Below are positions 1 through 8,654 of a DNA stretch of 22,181 nt, one piece after another (the first letter of the stretch is position 1; the number at the start of each line of letters is the position of its first letter). Origin of the DNA: Euryarchaeota archaeon UBA54 (GTDB taxonomy: Archaea > Thermoplasmatota > Poseidoniia > Poseidoniales > Thalassarchaeaceae). The DNA lies in the NCBI GenBank assembly GCA_002495735.1, contig DAGM01000026.1:42782-64962 (forward strand), read 5' to 3'. A program made the position numbers and the translations under genes. The notes under the pieces were generated by a model. The model ran no database searches and was not told the DNA's origin. It saw nothing but the letters and a program-made list of their open reading frames with translations.

Positions 1-761
1 GTGTACTCGAATCGACTGGCATCCTTTGGCAGCTCCATGCGGTCGGCCCTGAGATCCCAAATGTCAACATGGCTTCGGAATCCCAGTAGGCCGGGATTCA
101 GGTCACCCCTGATTTCTGGTGAAATGTAAGCAACTGCAGCGCCGTAGGTACCGCGCAGCCATTTGTACCCAGAGGACACTATGGCATCGGCCCCCGACAA
201 GACGGCATTGATTGGTACCATTCCCATCGACTGGGTCGCGTCAACTACCAACAACGCCCCCACCGAATGTGCTGCATCTGCAAACTTCCTGAGGTCGTAA
301 CGCTGACCATTGGAGTACTCGACGTGAGACAAAGTGACCACTGAGGTGGTATCGTCTATCAAATCCAAGATGCTATCGGGATTGGTATAGAGTGCCTCAT
401 CATGATCCGCGAGTCTTATTTCCGCACCGTTTGCCTCAGCCACTCTGCTCCAAGGGTAAACCGTGGAGGGGAACGCAGCTCTGGTGGATACGATGTTGCT
501 ACCTCTTGGAGGGGAAACCGCCCATGCCAGAGAGCATAGCAGTTCGGTCGCGCTTGAGCCCACACAAACATCTGCGACCTCGCTGGAAAGCAGTCTTGCT
601 GCGGCTCTGCGTAGAGGCATCATTCCGTTCTTCTCGGCCTCTCCACCGAATTCTGCCGCACCACCGCGCGCAAGAGCATCAGACCATTCCATGGAGGCCT
701 TGTGTGCCGCGGGCGAGGTAGTCGCCACATTGGCGTAGGAGAGGTTTGTCCAGTTCTTCAT
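1..761 (-). CDS. Class-V aminotransferase-fold PLP enzyme (partial, runs off left edge)
   Basis: The frame is open from an ATG at 761 to the window edge, giving about 253 residues without the C-terminus. It has the layout of the class-V aminotransferase / cysteine desulfurase-like superfamily. The segment VVDATQSMG (about 172-180) supplies the Asp (D174) that contacts the PLP pyridine nitrogen. SSGYKWLRG (about 196-204) holds the probable Schiff-base lysine, K200. An upstream HVEYSNGQRYDL segment fits the same fold. The usual reactions of the family are desulfuration, transamination, epimerisation or, in kynureninase, C-C cleavage; the visible part does not decide between them. The gene lies 42 nt after UPF0147 on the same strand. 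ATG 761 is chosen because the frame is closed upstream by the UPF0147 stop at 804-806. The family call is firm; the substrate is unknown. Confidence 0.8.
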   Translation of the reverse strand, partial: MKNWTNLSYANVATTSPAAHKASMEWSDALARGGAAEFGGEAEKNGMMPLRRAAARLLSSEVADVCVGSSATELLCSLAWAVSPPRGSNIVSTRAAFPSTVYPWSRVAEANGAEIRLADHDEALYTNPDSILDLIDDTTSVVTLSHVEYSNGQRYDLRKFADAAHSVGALLVVDATQSMGMVPINAVLSGADAIVSSGYKWLRGTYGAAVAYISPEIRGDLNPGLLGFRSHVDIWDLRADRMELPKDASRFEY

Positions 762-803
762 ACGAGCCAGGGGACAAGCGACAGGTGTTGCGCACTTCAA
801 GGC

Positions 804-1079
804 TCAGGAGTGTCTAACTTCGTTCAGAAGAGTCTCCAAAACTGTCTGAATCTGTAGGCACAGGGGGCCGAAGTGAATTGGCAGGTTAGCATCGTTGAAG
901 ATGTCATCTAGGATCGATGCGGTCATGCCCAGCCTGAGGTCCATCTCCTTGTCTTTGTTGAGCAGCCACTTCTCGACCGCGTCCTTCGCAGATGCCCTGA
1001 TGTTGCGGGGCACCTGTGTGTCATCGAGCTGTCCGAGGACCTGCGCAATCTGCTGTATCCTTTCTTCGATGTCGGTCAC
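804..1079 (-). CDS. UPF0147 family protein
   Basis: This 91-residue, mostly helical protein matches the archaeal UPF0147 (COG1698) family. It shows the family pattern of an N-terminal helix (IEERIQQIAQVLGQL), a VPRNIR motif at about 23-28, a central helix rich in charged residues, and an ILDDIFNDANLP segment. The family is small (usually 80-95 residues), almost confined to Archaea, and has no established biochemical role. The start is a GTG at 1079; a nearby ATG at 1083 is out of frame. It sits 59 nt downstream of the isoaspartyl peptidase and upstream of the PLP enzyme, so the three may be cotranscribed. It is a useful marker that the contig is archaeal. Confidence 0.9.
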   Translation of the reverse strand: MTDIEERIQQIAQVLGQLDDTQVPRNIRASAKDAVEKWLLNKDKEMDLRLGMTASILDDIFNDANLPIHFGPLCLQIQTVLETLLNEVRHS

Positions 1080-1138
1080 GCATATCCCTCTGACGCGGCC
1101 ACCCGAGGGAGCCCCTTAAGCGCATCCCCGGAACTTCC

Positions 1139-1933
1139 CTAGGGCGACTCACCCATCCATGCTGCCCATGGCATTTCGGTGTTCGAATGACCCACCCCTT
1201 CGCCCTCCGAGGCAATGGAGATTAGGCCAACGGATACGTCGTCGTCGATGAGTTCATTGATACCCCACTGCATCGCCGATTCTATAGTCGACTCAGTCGA
1301 GAGTATCTTGTCATGGACTCTGTAACTCAGCAGCGATCTGGTAATAGCCTCACCGACCCCGGTTGCGGCAACTGCGAGGCCGTGGCCGGCCCAGAATCCG
1401 GAGCCCGGAAGTGAGACATCTCCCACCCGGCCTGCTGGACGGTAGCTGGTCCCGCCCGTGCTGGTAGCACAAGCCAGAGTCCCAGTAGAGTCCCTAGCGA
1501 TAACGCCCACAGTATCTCCAGCCCCCACACGAGGGGGTCTACCTTCGACGGCTGCCTTGAGATGACCTTTGGAATCTGCCCAGACCCTTGCACCGTCGCC
1601 TGCTAGTCCGTTAATTTCCTCATCCAGCAAATCGGCTGCGACTCGTATCGGGTTGGGCGTGTCTCGCATAGCTATCACGAATCCCATGCGACCGTCCGAG
1701 GTATGCAGTGAGGCGTCCAGCAAAACTGAACCGTCGGTCCTGTATACAGCCCCGGTACCGGCGTTGAACACAGGGTCGTCCTCCAGTATTACACATGCCT
1801 CTACTGCTGCCTCAACAGCGGAGCCACCGGCCTCAAGAATATTTGCCGCCCGAGCAATTGCGGTCTCCACATTTTCCTGCCTAGGAGGTCCCGGGCCCGC
1901 ACCGCCGTGAGCAATTGCTGCTGGAACTGCCAT
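1139..1933 (-). CDS. Isoaspartyl peptidase / L-asparaginase, Ntn-hydrolase (plant type, T2 family)
   Basis: A 264-residue Ntn-hydrolase of the family that removes beta-aspartyl residues from damaged peptides and hydrolyses asparagine. The family opening AIAHGGAG lies near the N-terminus and is followed by NAGTGAVYRTDGSVLLDAS, a typical substrate-side segment. The autoproteolysis site is GDTVGVIARD, where T141 (counted from ATG 1933) should become the N-terminal nucleophile of the beta subunit. STGGTSYRPAGRVGD and the later GVGEAI segment are also typical. An in-frame ATG at 1960 would add nine residues (MSLECCSDS) and overlap the MFS gene by 20 nt. I prefer 1933 because family members begin almost directly with the IHGGAG strand. 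Length and motifs look intact. It follows the MFS transporter by 7 nt, so cotranscription is likely. Confidence 0.88.
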   Translation of the reverse strand: MAVPAAIAHGGAGPGPPRQENVETAIARAANILEAGGSAVEAAVEACVILEDDPVFNAGTGAVYRTDGSVLLDASLHTSDGRMGFVIAMRDTPNPIRVAADLLDEEINGLAGDGARVWADSKGHLKAAVEGRPPRVGAGDTVGVIARDSTGTLACATSTGGTSYRPAGRVGDVSLPGSGFWAGHGLAVAATGVGEAITRSLLSYRVHDKILSTESTIESAMQWGINELIDDDVSVGLISIASEGEGVGHSNTEMPWAAWMGESP

Positions 1934-1940
1934 ACTATCA

Positions 1941-3281
1941 CTACAACATTCTAGACTCATTCACAGACTCGCCATTCAATTTCAATCGGAGTTGTAGCAG
2001 TATGGCTAGGACGAATATGATTCCTGCTACTCTGAAGCAGGTGTGATAGGTCCATAGGCCTGTTCCCTGAACCGTAAGAGACCACAAGTAGGCGGCAAAC
2101 AGCGGGCCGATGATGCGCGCTAAGGCACCAAAGCCTTCCTGCGCTCCCATGACCATACCGAGTTCGTAACCCCGTGATTTGGCCTCGAAGGTCAGCACCG
2201 AGGACTGAGTCGGCGAGAATAGCCCGTTACCTATCGCTAGACCAGCGGATGATGCGAAAATCAGCCAACTTACATCATGCTGGACATACGGAATACTGGC
2301 TATACCGGCACCGCACAGGAGTGTCCCTACAATCATCAAACGGGGCATGCTGAACCTGTCAGTCAGCGGACCGATGAGTCCTCCTTGGATGATAACACCC
2401 AGTAGTCCAATGAAGGCGAATATCCAGCCGTTGTCAAGTTCGCTCCATCCAAGACCGCCATCATTGGGAGTCATCGATGTGTACAGGATGAATGTCCCGT
2501 GCATCATGCTAAACCCCATCATGAATAGGAAGTTGATCGAAACCAATGTAGATACTGTTGGGAACTTCATGACCTTGACGATGTTAGTCATCATCCCACC
2601 CATTCCGCTGAACAGAGAGCCATCTGAGGGACTTCGAGACTCAGGTGGCAGAGTTTCAGGGAGTCGAGTAACAGCGAGAGCCAGTGAGGCCAGTGAAAGA
2701 GCGCTAGAGAACACGCACGGGAGTAGGTATGGGTGGTCTATCCAGAACTGTCCATCGAACGGCGCCCCGATACTGTTGGCCGGATCAGAAAGGACACCTC
2801 CGATGAACGGACCTATCATGAAACCTAGTCCGAAGGCAGCTCCTATCATACCCATCCTGCGCGCTATCATCTCAGGCTCGCTGATGTCGCCGATGTAGGC
2901 TCGGGCAACGGCGATGTTGCCGTTACCGGCGCCGGCTAGGAAGCGTGCTACGAGCGCCATGGCCAAACTTTCAGAGAGGCCGAAAACGGTGAAGAAGACA
3001 GTGTTTGAGAACAGTCCGAACATCAGGATAGGTCTGCGCCCCATCCTGTCGCTGAGGGACCCCAACACAGGAGTGAAGATGAACTGAGCTAGAGAGTATG
3101 TGGCGATGACGATGCCTACCCAGAGATCGCGGTTGCCAATATCCATGACACCTTCCGCGGTAGCAAGATCCTGGACAAAGTAGGTCAGGAATGGGATTAC
3201 TATGGTGAAGCCGATCATGTCGACCAGGACAACGAGGAACAATATTCCCATAGGGGATCTCTGCTGTTCGGTCAAGGACAT
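1941..3281 (-). CDS. MFS transporter, DHA1 (TetA-like) family
   Basis: A multi-pass permease of about 446 residues, with roughly twelve hydrophobic segments in two halves. The loop after TM2 carries the MFS signature GSLSDRMGRRPI. The second half begins near VSINFLFMMGFSMMHGTF after a charged central loop (LPETLPPESRSPSDG). The sequence resembles proton-coupled drug/metabolite exporters of the tetracycline-resistance type, but the substrate cannot be read from it. An upstream ATG at 3317 would add twelve residues (MFQVPYHPRKAG). I favour ATG 3281 because the extra codons coincide with a perfect hairpin (3279-3299) and the shorter N-terminus is typical of the family. It lies downstream of LonB in the same direction and just before the isoaspartyl peptidase. 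Confidence 0.88.
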   Translation of the reverse strand: MSLTEQQRSPMGILFLVVLVDMIGFTIVIPFLTYFVQDLATAEGVMDIGNRDLWVGIVIATYSLAQFIFTPVLGSLSDRMGRRPILMFGLFSNTVFFTVFGLSESLAMALVARFLAGAGNGNIAVARAYIGDISEPEMIARRMGMIGAAFGLGFMIGPFIGGVLSDPANSIGAPFDGQFWIDHPYLLPCVFSSALSLASLALAVTRLPETLPPESRSPSDGSLFSGMGGMMTNIVKVMKFPTVSTLVSINFLFMMGFSMMHGTFILYTSMTPNDGGLGWSELDNGWIFAFIGLLGVIIQGGLIGPLTDRFSMPRLMIVGTLLCGAGIASIPYVQHDVSWLIFASSAGLAIGNGLFSPTQSSVLTFEAKSRGYELGMVMGAQEGFGALARIIGPLFAAYLWSLTVQGTGLWTYHTCFRVAGIIFVLAILLQLRLKLNGESVNESRML

Positions 3282-3299
3282 CCCCGCTTTGCGGGGATG
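3279..3299 (-). promoter_or_regulatory. Perfect hairpin at the MFS start codon
   Basis: Nine-base arms flank a three-base loop. On the minus strand the core reads TCCCCGC-AAA-GCGGGGA, and the 3' arm ends in the preferred ATG of the MFS gene. The G-tract just before the ATG could serve as a ribosome-binding sequence masked by the C-tract. No T-run follows, so it does not look like an intrinsic terminator. If translation begins at 3317 instead, the hairpin lies inside codons 7-13. Confidence 0.5.
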
Positions 3300-3333
3300 A
3301 TACGGGACTTGAAACATTACGACGAGCAGGTGC

Positions 3334-5388
3334 TCAAGCCGATGGTTGAGTGTCGGTGCCCTTCGAGATGGTGTCTATGACCTTGGAGAGACGATCTACC
3401 AAGCTGACCTTCTCCTCGGCCCCGACAAGCGCGTGCTCAAGAACCTCGTCCAGAGAGTCCACAGGCAGTACCTCGACCATCTTCTCCCACTTCTCATCCA
3501 TCAGAACGTCCTGCAGGTTGGAGCGGGGAATGATCACTTTCTGAATGCCGGATTTGGCGGCAGCCTCAATCTTCGCGGTGACTCCGCCCACAGGCAGAAT
3601 CTCCCCTCTAACAGAAAGCGAACCCGTCATAGCTAGGTTCTGCTCGATTGGCACGCCCTCGAAGGCACTGATTATGGCAGTGGCCATAGTAATCGATGCA
3701 CTATCGCCGTCGACATTGTGAGTTCCAGGGAACTGAACGTGGAGATCGAAGTCCTTGATGTCCTTGCCAGTGAGCTTCTTCACGACTGCGCTGATGTTAG
3801 TCACGCTCTCGTTAGCGAGGTCTGAGAGACCACCAGTAGCGATGACTCGTCCTGACATCCCTTGAGCCGGTGTAACCATGGCCTCGACAGGCAGCACGAC
3901 TCCGGAGTAGTCAGAGAGGCCACTATCGGCCCCTAGAACAGCGAGGCCGTTGACTCGTCCCACTCGGTTGCCGCGGTTGACCAGCATGGCATACTCGGCC
4001 TGGCGTTCTAAGTGGCGATCAGCCACCTGCTGCTCTAGAGGCTTGGCAATCATCCTCGCTCTAGTGACGTGTTCGGCGCAGGTCAGTTCCGCACCATCTT
4101 CAGCAGCTAGGTCGCCAGCGATGCGAACAAGTCCGCCGAGCTCCCTCAGACGCAGTGACAATTTTCCACGGCGACCGCTGCGTCTCTGCGCCTCCTTCAG
4201 AATAAGGGATATTGAGCCACGATCGAAGTGAGGTATCGGCCTGCCAGATCCTTTCTTGAGCTCGTTGCGGACCTCCTGAGCAATGAATCGGATTAGACGA
4301 CGACGGTTGCGCTCAGTGTCACGCATATCGGTGTTGACGTAGACCTCGTAGCCATATCCTCGGATACGACTGCGCAGAGCAGGGTGCATGTTCTGTACAC
4401 TGTCGAGGTTTCCTGCGGCGATGAGTATGAAATCGGTTGGGACAGGTTCTGACTTGGTAAGGGCTCCCGAGGAGCGCTCGGATCGACCGCTGATGGAGAG
4501 TTCCTTCTCCTGCATGGCGACCAGTAGTGCCTGCTGCTCCTCCATTCTAAGCATACGAATCTCGTCGATGTACAGAACACCCTTGTTGGATCTATGCACG
4601 GCCCCCGGCTCAACCCTCTCGTGAGCAGGGGTGGCGAGGTCGGCACCAGACTGGAATGGGTCGTGGCGAACATCGCCCAGAAGAGCTCCGGCTAGAGTCC
4701 CGGTGGCATCAATGAACGGGGGATCATCTTCGCGCTCGTGCTTAATCAGCAGTTTCGGAATGTTAGCATCGTCACCTGCTGTCAGACGGGTTCTGAGGAA
4801 GAAGTATCCGAAGACAAGGATAAAGGAACCGAAGATGAATGTCAGTATCTCGCCGCTAGAAATGGTTGCAAGCAGTAGGGCGGCGCCGACTACCAGAGCC
4901 ACGAACAACAGGGTGCGGTTGGTCCTTTCTCGCTGAAGTCTAATCTGCGCCTTCCTCTCTGAGATGATGCGCGAGCCTCGTCCAGCGGGAACGGTCCTCA
5001 CCTTGGGTTCATTCTCGTCATCGTGGTTGCGGAATACAAGGATGTCTTCGAGTTGCTCTCTAGGCAGAAACTCGGTCATAGAGCGGGCAAGCATCGACTT
5101 ACCCGTTCCAGGCTCTCCTACCATGATTACGTGTCGCCTCTGCTGGGCGGCCTTCCTGACCACTATCGAAGCAGCCTCCTGGCCAATCACCTGATCTACC
5201 AGCTTCTCCGGAATCGGCACATCGACCGTCGAGGTGATATCGATCCCCTTAATCCAATCCGCCACAGAGTCCTCGCATACCGGATCCTTGTCCTCGGAGA
5301 CGCCGAAAGCAGGTCCATCCTCCCATGATTCCAGAGCGTCCTCTTCGGCCTCAGTTGCGTCCTGCGTGTGCTCAGACTCTCTCGGCAT
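3334..5388 (-). CDS. lonB: Membrane-anchored ATP-dependent protease LonB (archaeal Lon)
   Basis: A 684-residue archaeal LonB, the membrane-bound AAA+ protease that degrades unfolded and regulatory proteins and has no large bacterial-type N-domain. After an acidic N-terminal tail (about 1-45) comes Walker A GEPGTGKS (91-98). Two adjacent membrane segments (about 160-176 and 180-197) sit between Walker A and Walker B, as is normal for LonB. Walker B is VLYIDE (271-276), and sensor/arginine-finger regions follow around 325-345. The protease domain (about 470-650) has the Ser-Lys dyad: S563 in GDSAS and K606 in VTAKIEAA. The start ATG 5388 is preceded by GGGGGAG at a reasonable spacing. The gene is complete and of usual length. 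The MFS gene follows in the same direction. Confidence 0.96.
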   Translation of the reverse strand: MPRESEHTQDATEAEEDALESWEDGPAFGVSEDKDPVCEDSVADWIKGIDITSTVDVPIPEKLVDQVIGQEAASIVVRKAAQQRRHVIMVGEPGTGKSMLARSMTEFLPREQLEDILVFRNHDDENEPKVRTVPAGRGSRIISERKAQIRLQRERTNRTLLFVALVVGAALLLATISSGEILTFIFGSFILVFGYFFLRTRLTAGDDANIPKLLIKHEREDDPPFIDATGTLAGALLGDVRHDPFQSGADLATPAHERVEPGAVHRSNKGVLYIDEIRMLRMEEQQALLVAMQEKELSISGRSERSSGALTKSEPVPTDFILIAAGNLDSVQNMHPALRSRIRGYGYEVYVNTDMRDTERNRRRLIRFIAQEVRNELKKGSGRPIPHFDRGSISLILKEAQRRSGRRGKLSLRLRELGGLVRIAGDLAAEDGAELTCAEHVTRARMIAKPLEQQVADRHLERQAEYAMLVNRGNRVGRVNGLAVLGADSGLSDYSGVVLPVEAMVTPAQGMSGRVIATGGLSDLANESVTNISAVVKKLTGKDIKDFDLHVQFPGTHNVDGDSASITMATAIISAFEGVPIEQNLAMTGSLSVRGEILPVGGVTAKIEAAAKSGIQKVIIPRSNLQDVLMDEKWEKMVEVLPVDSLDEVLEHALVGAEEKVSLVDRLSKVIDTISKGTDTQPSA

Positions 5389-5395
5389 AGTACTC

Positions 5396-5403
5396 CCCCG
5401 GGG
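5396..5403. promoter_or_regulatory. CCCCGGGG palindrome overlapping the LonB ribosome-binding region
   Basis: An eight-base palindrome lies 7 nt upstream of the LonB ATG. On the minus strand its G-tract continues into GGGGGAG, the likely Shine-Dalgarno sequence, so the adjacent C-tract (or a second transcript copy) could compete for it. Confidence 0.4.
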
Positions 5404-5418
5404 TCATTCCTGATGCTG

Positions 5419-5436
5419 GCACCTTCTTGAAGGTGC
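5419..5436. repeat. Perfect inverted repeat in the LonB leader
   Basis: GCACCTTC and GAAGGTGC form eight-base arms around a two-base spacer, 31-48 nt upstream of the LonB start and 30-47 nt after the stop of the surface-protein gene. As DNA it has the form of an operator for a dimeric regulator. As RNA it would need to open its inner pairs to form a loop. No T-run follows on the transcribed strand. Confidence 0.5.
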
Positions 5437-5451
5437 GTTACAGGTATCAAA

Positions 5452-5464
5452 CCCCAATGAGGGG
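5452..5464 (-). terminator. Short CCCC/GGGG hairpin just after the surface-protein stop codon
   Basis: CCCC and GGGG flank a five-base loop immediately downstream of the stop codon at 5466-5468. The stem is only four base pairs and has no U-tract after it in the direction of transcription, so a terminator role is weakly supported. It may instead be part of the LonB leader. Confidence 0.25.
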
Positions 5465-5465
5465 A

Positions 5466-8400
5466 TTATTCACGTCGGTGGAGGTACTCTGCACCATAGT
5501 AGTGCCACTGTTCCATGGTCCAACCCGGCGGTAGGCCCTCAGGTGGCAGCGGGGGGGTCATCGGAGGAGGAGGAGGGGTTTCTCCGGTCAAATCGGTAGA
5601 GTAGGAGTCGTTTCCTTCATACGCCTCAATCTCAGAAGCGAAATCGATAGCCGACTCCGAGTCGAGTCTTTGTCGGCGCAGGACGATGGCCAGCGCCAGT
5701 ACAAGAGCGATTGACAGCATTAGTCCTAGAGTTATGAGGCCTGCTGACATCATCGAACTTATGCCGCCAGTCTTGGTATTGGCCTCTTCCTCAACGGGTT
5801 CTTCGATGACCTCCTCGACCTCAGTCGCATATACTCGGAACTGCTCCTCTGTGACTCGATCGAATCCGTTCTCGTCTTCGCCCTCAGCAGAGAGGGTGAC
5901 GTAGTCCCCTACCCCAAGTCCTTCGCCACTCACTGGATAGACGATGAATGGCCCGTAGTTGTGCGAAACTCCCGAGGAGTGACAGATTCCAGTTATACTA
6001 TTGCATACCGTCCAAGTAATCCTGATGTTACTGAGCTCGTGCTGACCAACATTGTCGATGGTAACAGAGGGATTTGAACCATACTCGATGGTGCTGAAAG
6101 TCGCAACTAGGTCCGTATCCCAGTATAGTGGCATATCGTCAACAACAGTGACCGTAATCAGGTAGGCACTGGCGTCGCCGTGCCTATCCTCTAGAGTGAT
6201 GGTCACAATCTCAGTCCCAGCCTCTTCCCAAGCCATGGTCAGGATGCCGGTAATCGGGTTGAACTGGGCGGCACCCGCAACGAAGGTCATCGCAGACGCC
6301 CAGATTTCCTCGTCGGGGTCATCGATGTCCGTCATTAGGTCAAGGAGTTCTAGGGTTATCCTGTCTCCAATCTCGACGGTGAATTCGTCAATTCCAGCCA
6401 TTTCCATCCGCGGGGCGTCGTTGACATTCAGTACGTGGAACGTGATGACGGTGTCCGAGAATTTGACTCCGTCGCTGGCCCTCAATGTGAGGTCTACGAC
6501 GCCAATGGAGTCGTCATCTATGGCACTGACGGAGAGGGTATGTCCCGAGATACTTGCATCTACTAGGGCTCCGTTAGATATCCCCAGCAACTCTAGGGTC
6601 AGACCAGAAACCGGCACCAGATAGCCGTTGTCATCAGTGTCTGAAAGGTACTCAGACAGACCGAAGCTGGCCGAGCCACCCTCATTGAACGATTGCGAAG
6701 GGACCGGTGCCCACCTTGGGGCGCCATTCTCCACCACGTTGAACATCATCATGCCTGAGTTGCTGTCATCACCGTCATTGATAGTGACGAATATACCCTG
6801 AGGAATAGGATTGCCTTGGCTGTCCCTGATGACCGCGCTGAACTCGACAACAATCTCAAGCGAGGACGAGTCCCACTCGATGAACTCGGGCGAGTTGCTG
6901 TCAATCTGCAGCATTGAAAGCGGGGTCTCGGCATCGTACACCAGACCCATTATGGAGACTCTTTCCTGAGTCTCAACCTTGACAGTCGGCATTCCTGCGT
7001 ACTGCGGGTAATCGCTATTCAGCACCACAGGCAGGGCGTTACGCAATTCAAAGGCCTCCTCGGATATCAACCAGTCGCCGTACTGGCCACCAGCATCCAC
7101 CCAGCGGACCCTGAGATCGTAATCTCCCACCTCAGCATTGAGAGGTGCGTCGATGGTAAACACATAGCGAGCGTTTCCTCCGCTGCCGACCAAGTCGGAG
7201 GAAGCTATCCATGAATTGTCCCACATGTCAGTTCCTGACTCAGCGTAATGCAGAGTCGGCGTCATTGATGACATGTCGTCGACCATGTCGTTAGACAGAG
7301 CCGTGGACTCGAACTGAATTGTACTGCCCCTCTCTATGGAGGTGGAAGCGATGGCGGTTGGTTGGTTGGCGACCGGGGCCATGTCATGCAGGGCATTATC
7401 GTCCGTGTAGTCATTGGAGGAGACACGGTCACCTGTCAGTCCCGAGAGTTTCGCCCTGAAGGTCGTGGAGCCGGATGCGTAGGGCTCTATGTCAGAGGTG
7501 TCGAACTGGATCGTGAGGACCTGGGTCCCTCCCGAAGCGAGATTGGTGATTGACGAACCTCCGGCGTAGACCTCGTCTAGGCCGACGAGCTCGTAAATCG
7601 ATATCTCGCCGCCATCATTGTAGGGATCGACACCGAAGTTGGTGACCTCGATGGTTAGGTCGAGTGTGTCTCCAGGCACGAATCCGAGGTTGCCATTCTG
7701 GTTGACGACATCGAAATCAGAGATGCCGATATCGATGAGCGGTGCCATGTCTAGGTCCGCTGCAGTTAGGAAGTCGTTGTAGGATGTGTGTGGGCCATCC
7801 ATCAGAGCGACTACCGGCCAGAAGTTCTCGTACTGGGTGTTACCCGAAGTGGCCCTAACGGTGTTGAGTGGAACAGTCCAAGTCCTCTCAGCGACGTTGT
7901 TCGGAGTCAGAGTCATCTCCTCGAAGCCGTCCCCGTTGCTGTTCAGCAGCCACTCTCTCCAGTTGTGGTGAGGTCGTACACCATTGTCGTAGGCATCAGC
8001 GCCAATTTTCTCAGTCACTGCTGCGTAGAGGTAGACAGTCACGGATGACGATGAACCGAGGTATGTCGACTCTACGGTGATGGTGACATCGTTGGTCACT
8101 GAATCGAGAGCGATTGAGAGCTCGACAGCGTAGTCGGAGACATCCGAACTCATGCAGCCACCGTTCGTGTAGTCTGCGTCGTAGTAGTTTGTTCCGGCTG
8201 CGCCAACCTTGAAGCAAGTCCCACTCTGCTCATCGGCGAAAGAGAATGTAGGGTAACCACTTGAGGCTGCCATGACGTGGTCCTGTCGATTTATTGGGCT
8301 GTCCGAGGGCCAACCATCTGATTCGGACTCAAAGATTGAGACGAATGTGAAATCCTCTGGATTTGACGTCTTCAGATTGTAAAGCGAGGGTGATGCGCTG

Positions 8401-8654
8401 TCCATGCAAGGAGGGCACCAGTGTGCGCCGACGTACTCGCCGAACACAGGGTGACCTGGACTGGTAGCGTAAAGCGGCGCTTCCTCCTGCATCAATTGCT
8501 CTCTTTCTTCGACCTTCTCGACCTTCTCGTCCATCGTCATGAAGCCAATGAAGGACATCATGACCACCAGGGTTGCCAGAGTCAGCGGTTGAACGATTGA
8601 CAGCATTCGCACTATAGTCATTAAAATATCCCTAACGTGGCGCCGTATAACCAT
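5466..8654 (-). CDS. Large double-anchored surface protein with thioredoxin-like segment and Ig/cadherin-like domains
   Basis: About 1062 residues counted from ATG 8654. A hydrophobic segment (about 21-41) acts as signal anchor. A thioredoxin-like segment follows, with GAHWCPPC (C80 and C83) and a possible cis-Pro at GYPTF (P135), like Omp28-type secreted thioredoxin folds. Then come a CARDB-like beta-sandwich (about 305-420) and several Ig/cadherin-like repeats (about 430-840); DGVKFSDTVITFHVLNVNDA is a typical cadherin-type junction. A second membrane segment (about 968-992) precedes a short tail with poly-Pro and LPPGWTMEQWHYYG. Both termini are probably cytoplasmic and the body outside. 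The frame extends to 8807 but would overlap the divergent TrmI gene; ATG 8621 is an alternative. A role in surface disulfide chemistry, adhesion or substrate binding is inference. Confidence 0.82.
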   Translation of the reverse strand: MVIRRHVRDILMTIVRMLSIVQPLTLATLVVMMSFIGFMTMDEKVEKVEEREQLMQEEAPLYATSPGHPVFGEYVGAHWCPPCMDSASPSLYNLKTSNPEDFTFVSIFESESDGWPSDSPINRQDHVMAASSGYPTFSFADEQSGTCFKVGAAGTNYYDADYTNGGCMSSDVSDYAVELSIALDSVTNDVTITVESTYLGSSSSVTVYLYAAVTEKIGADAYDNGVRPHHNWREWLLNSNGDGFEEMTLTPNNVAERTWTVPLNTVRATSGNTQYENFWPVVALMDGPHTSYNDFLTAADLDMAPLIDIGISDFDVVNQNGNLGFVPGDTLDLTIEVTNFGVDPYNDGGEISIYELVGLDEVYAGGSSITNLASGGTQVLTIQFDTSDIEPYASGSTTFRAKLSGLTGDRVSSNDYTDDNALHDMAPVANQPTAIASTSIERGSTIQFESTALSNDMVDDMSSMTPTLHYAESGTDMWDNSWIASSDLVGSGGNARYVFTIDAPLNAEVGDYDLRVRWVDAGGQYGDWLISEEAFELRNALPVVLNSDYPQYAGMPTVKVETQERVSIMGLVYDAETPLSMLQIDSNSPEFIEWDSSSLEIVVEFSAVIRDSQGNPIPQGIFVTINDGDDSNSGMMMFNVVENGAPRWAPVPSQSFNEGGSASFGLSEYLSDTDDNGYLVPVSGLTLELLGISNGALVDASISGHTLSVSAIDDDSIGVVDLTLRASDGVKFSDTVITFHVLNVNDAPRMEMAGIDEFTVEIGDRITLELLDLMTDIDDPDEEIWASAMTFVAGAAQFNPITGILTMAWEEAGTEIVTITLEDRHGDASAYLITVTVVDDMPLYWDTDLVATFSTIEYGSNPSVTIDNVGQHELSNIRITWTVCNSITGICHSSGVSHNYGPFIVYPVSGEGLGVGDYVTLSAEGEDENGFDRVTEEQFRVYATEVEEVIEEPVEEEANTKTGGISSMMSAGLITLGLMLSIALVLALAIVLRRQRLDSESAIDFASEIEAYEGNDSYSTDLTGETPPPPPMTPPLPPEGLPPGWTMEQWHYYGAEYLHRRE

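Noticed and set aside
1175..1200. GTTCGAAT, resembling a tRNA T-loop.
   Set aside because: No acceptor, D or anticodon arm can be formed around it, and it lies inside the isoaspartyl peptidase gene.
2347..2898. Plus-strand 183-codon open frame opposite the MFS gene.
   Set aside because: It lies wholly within the MFS coding region, has no recognisable domain, and its composition reflects the complement of membrane-helix codons.
3279..3299. Intrinsic terminator after lonB.
   Set aside because: The hairpin lacks a following U-run, overlaps the start of the next gene, and hairpin terminators are not the usual archaeal mechanism.
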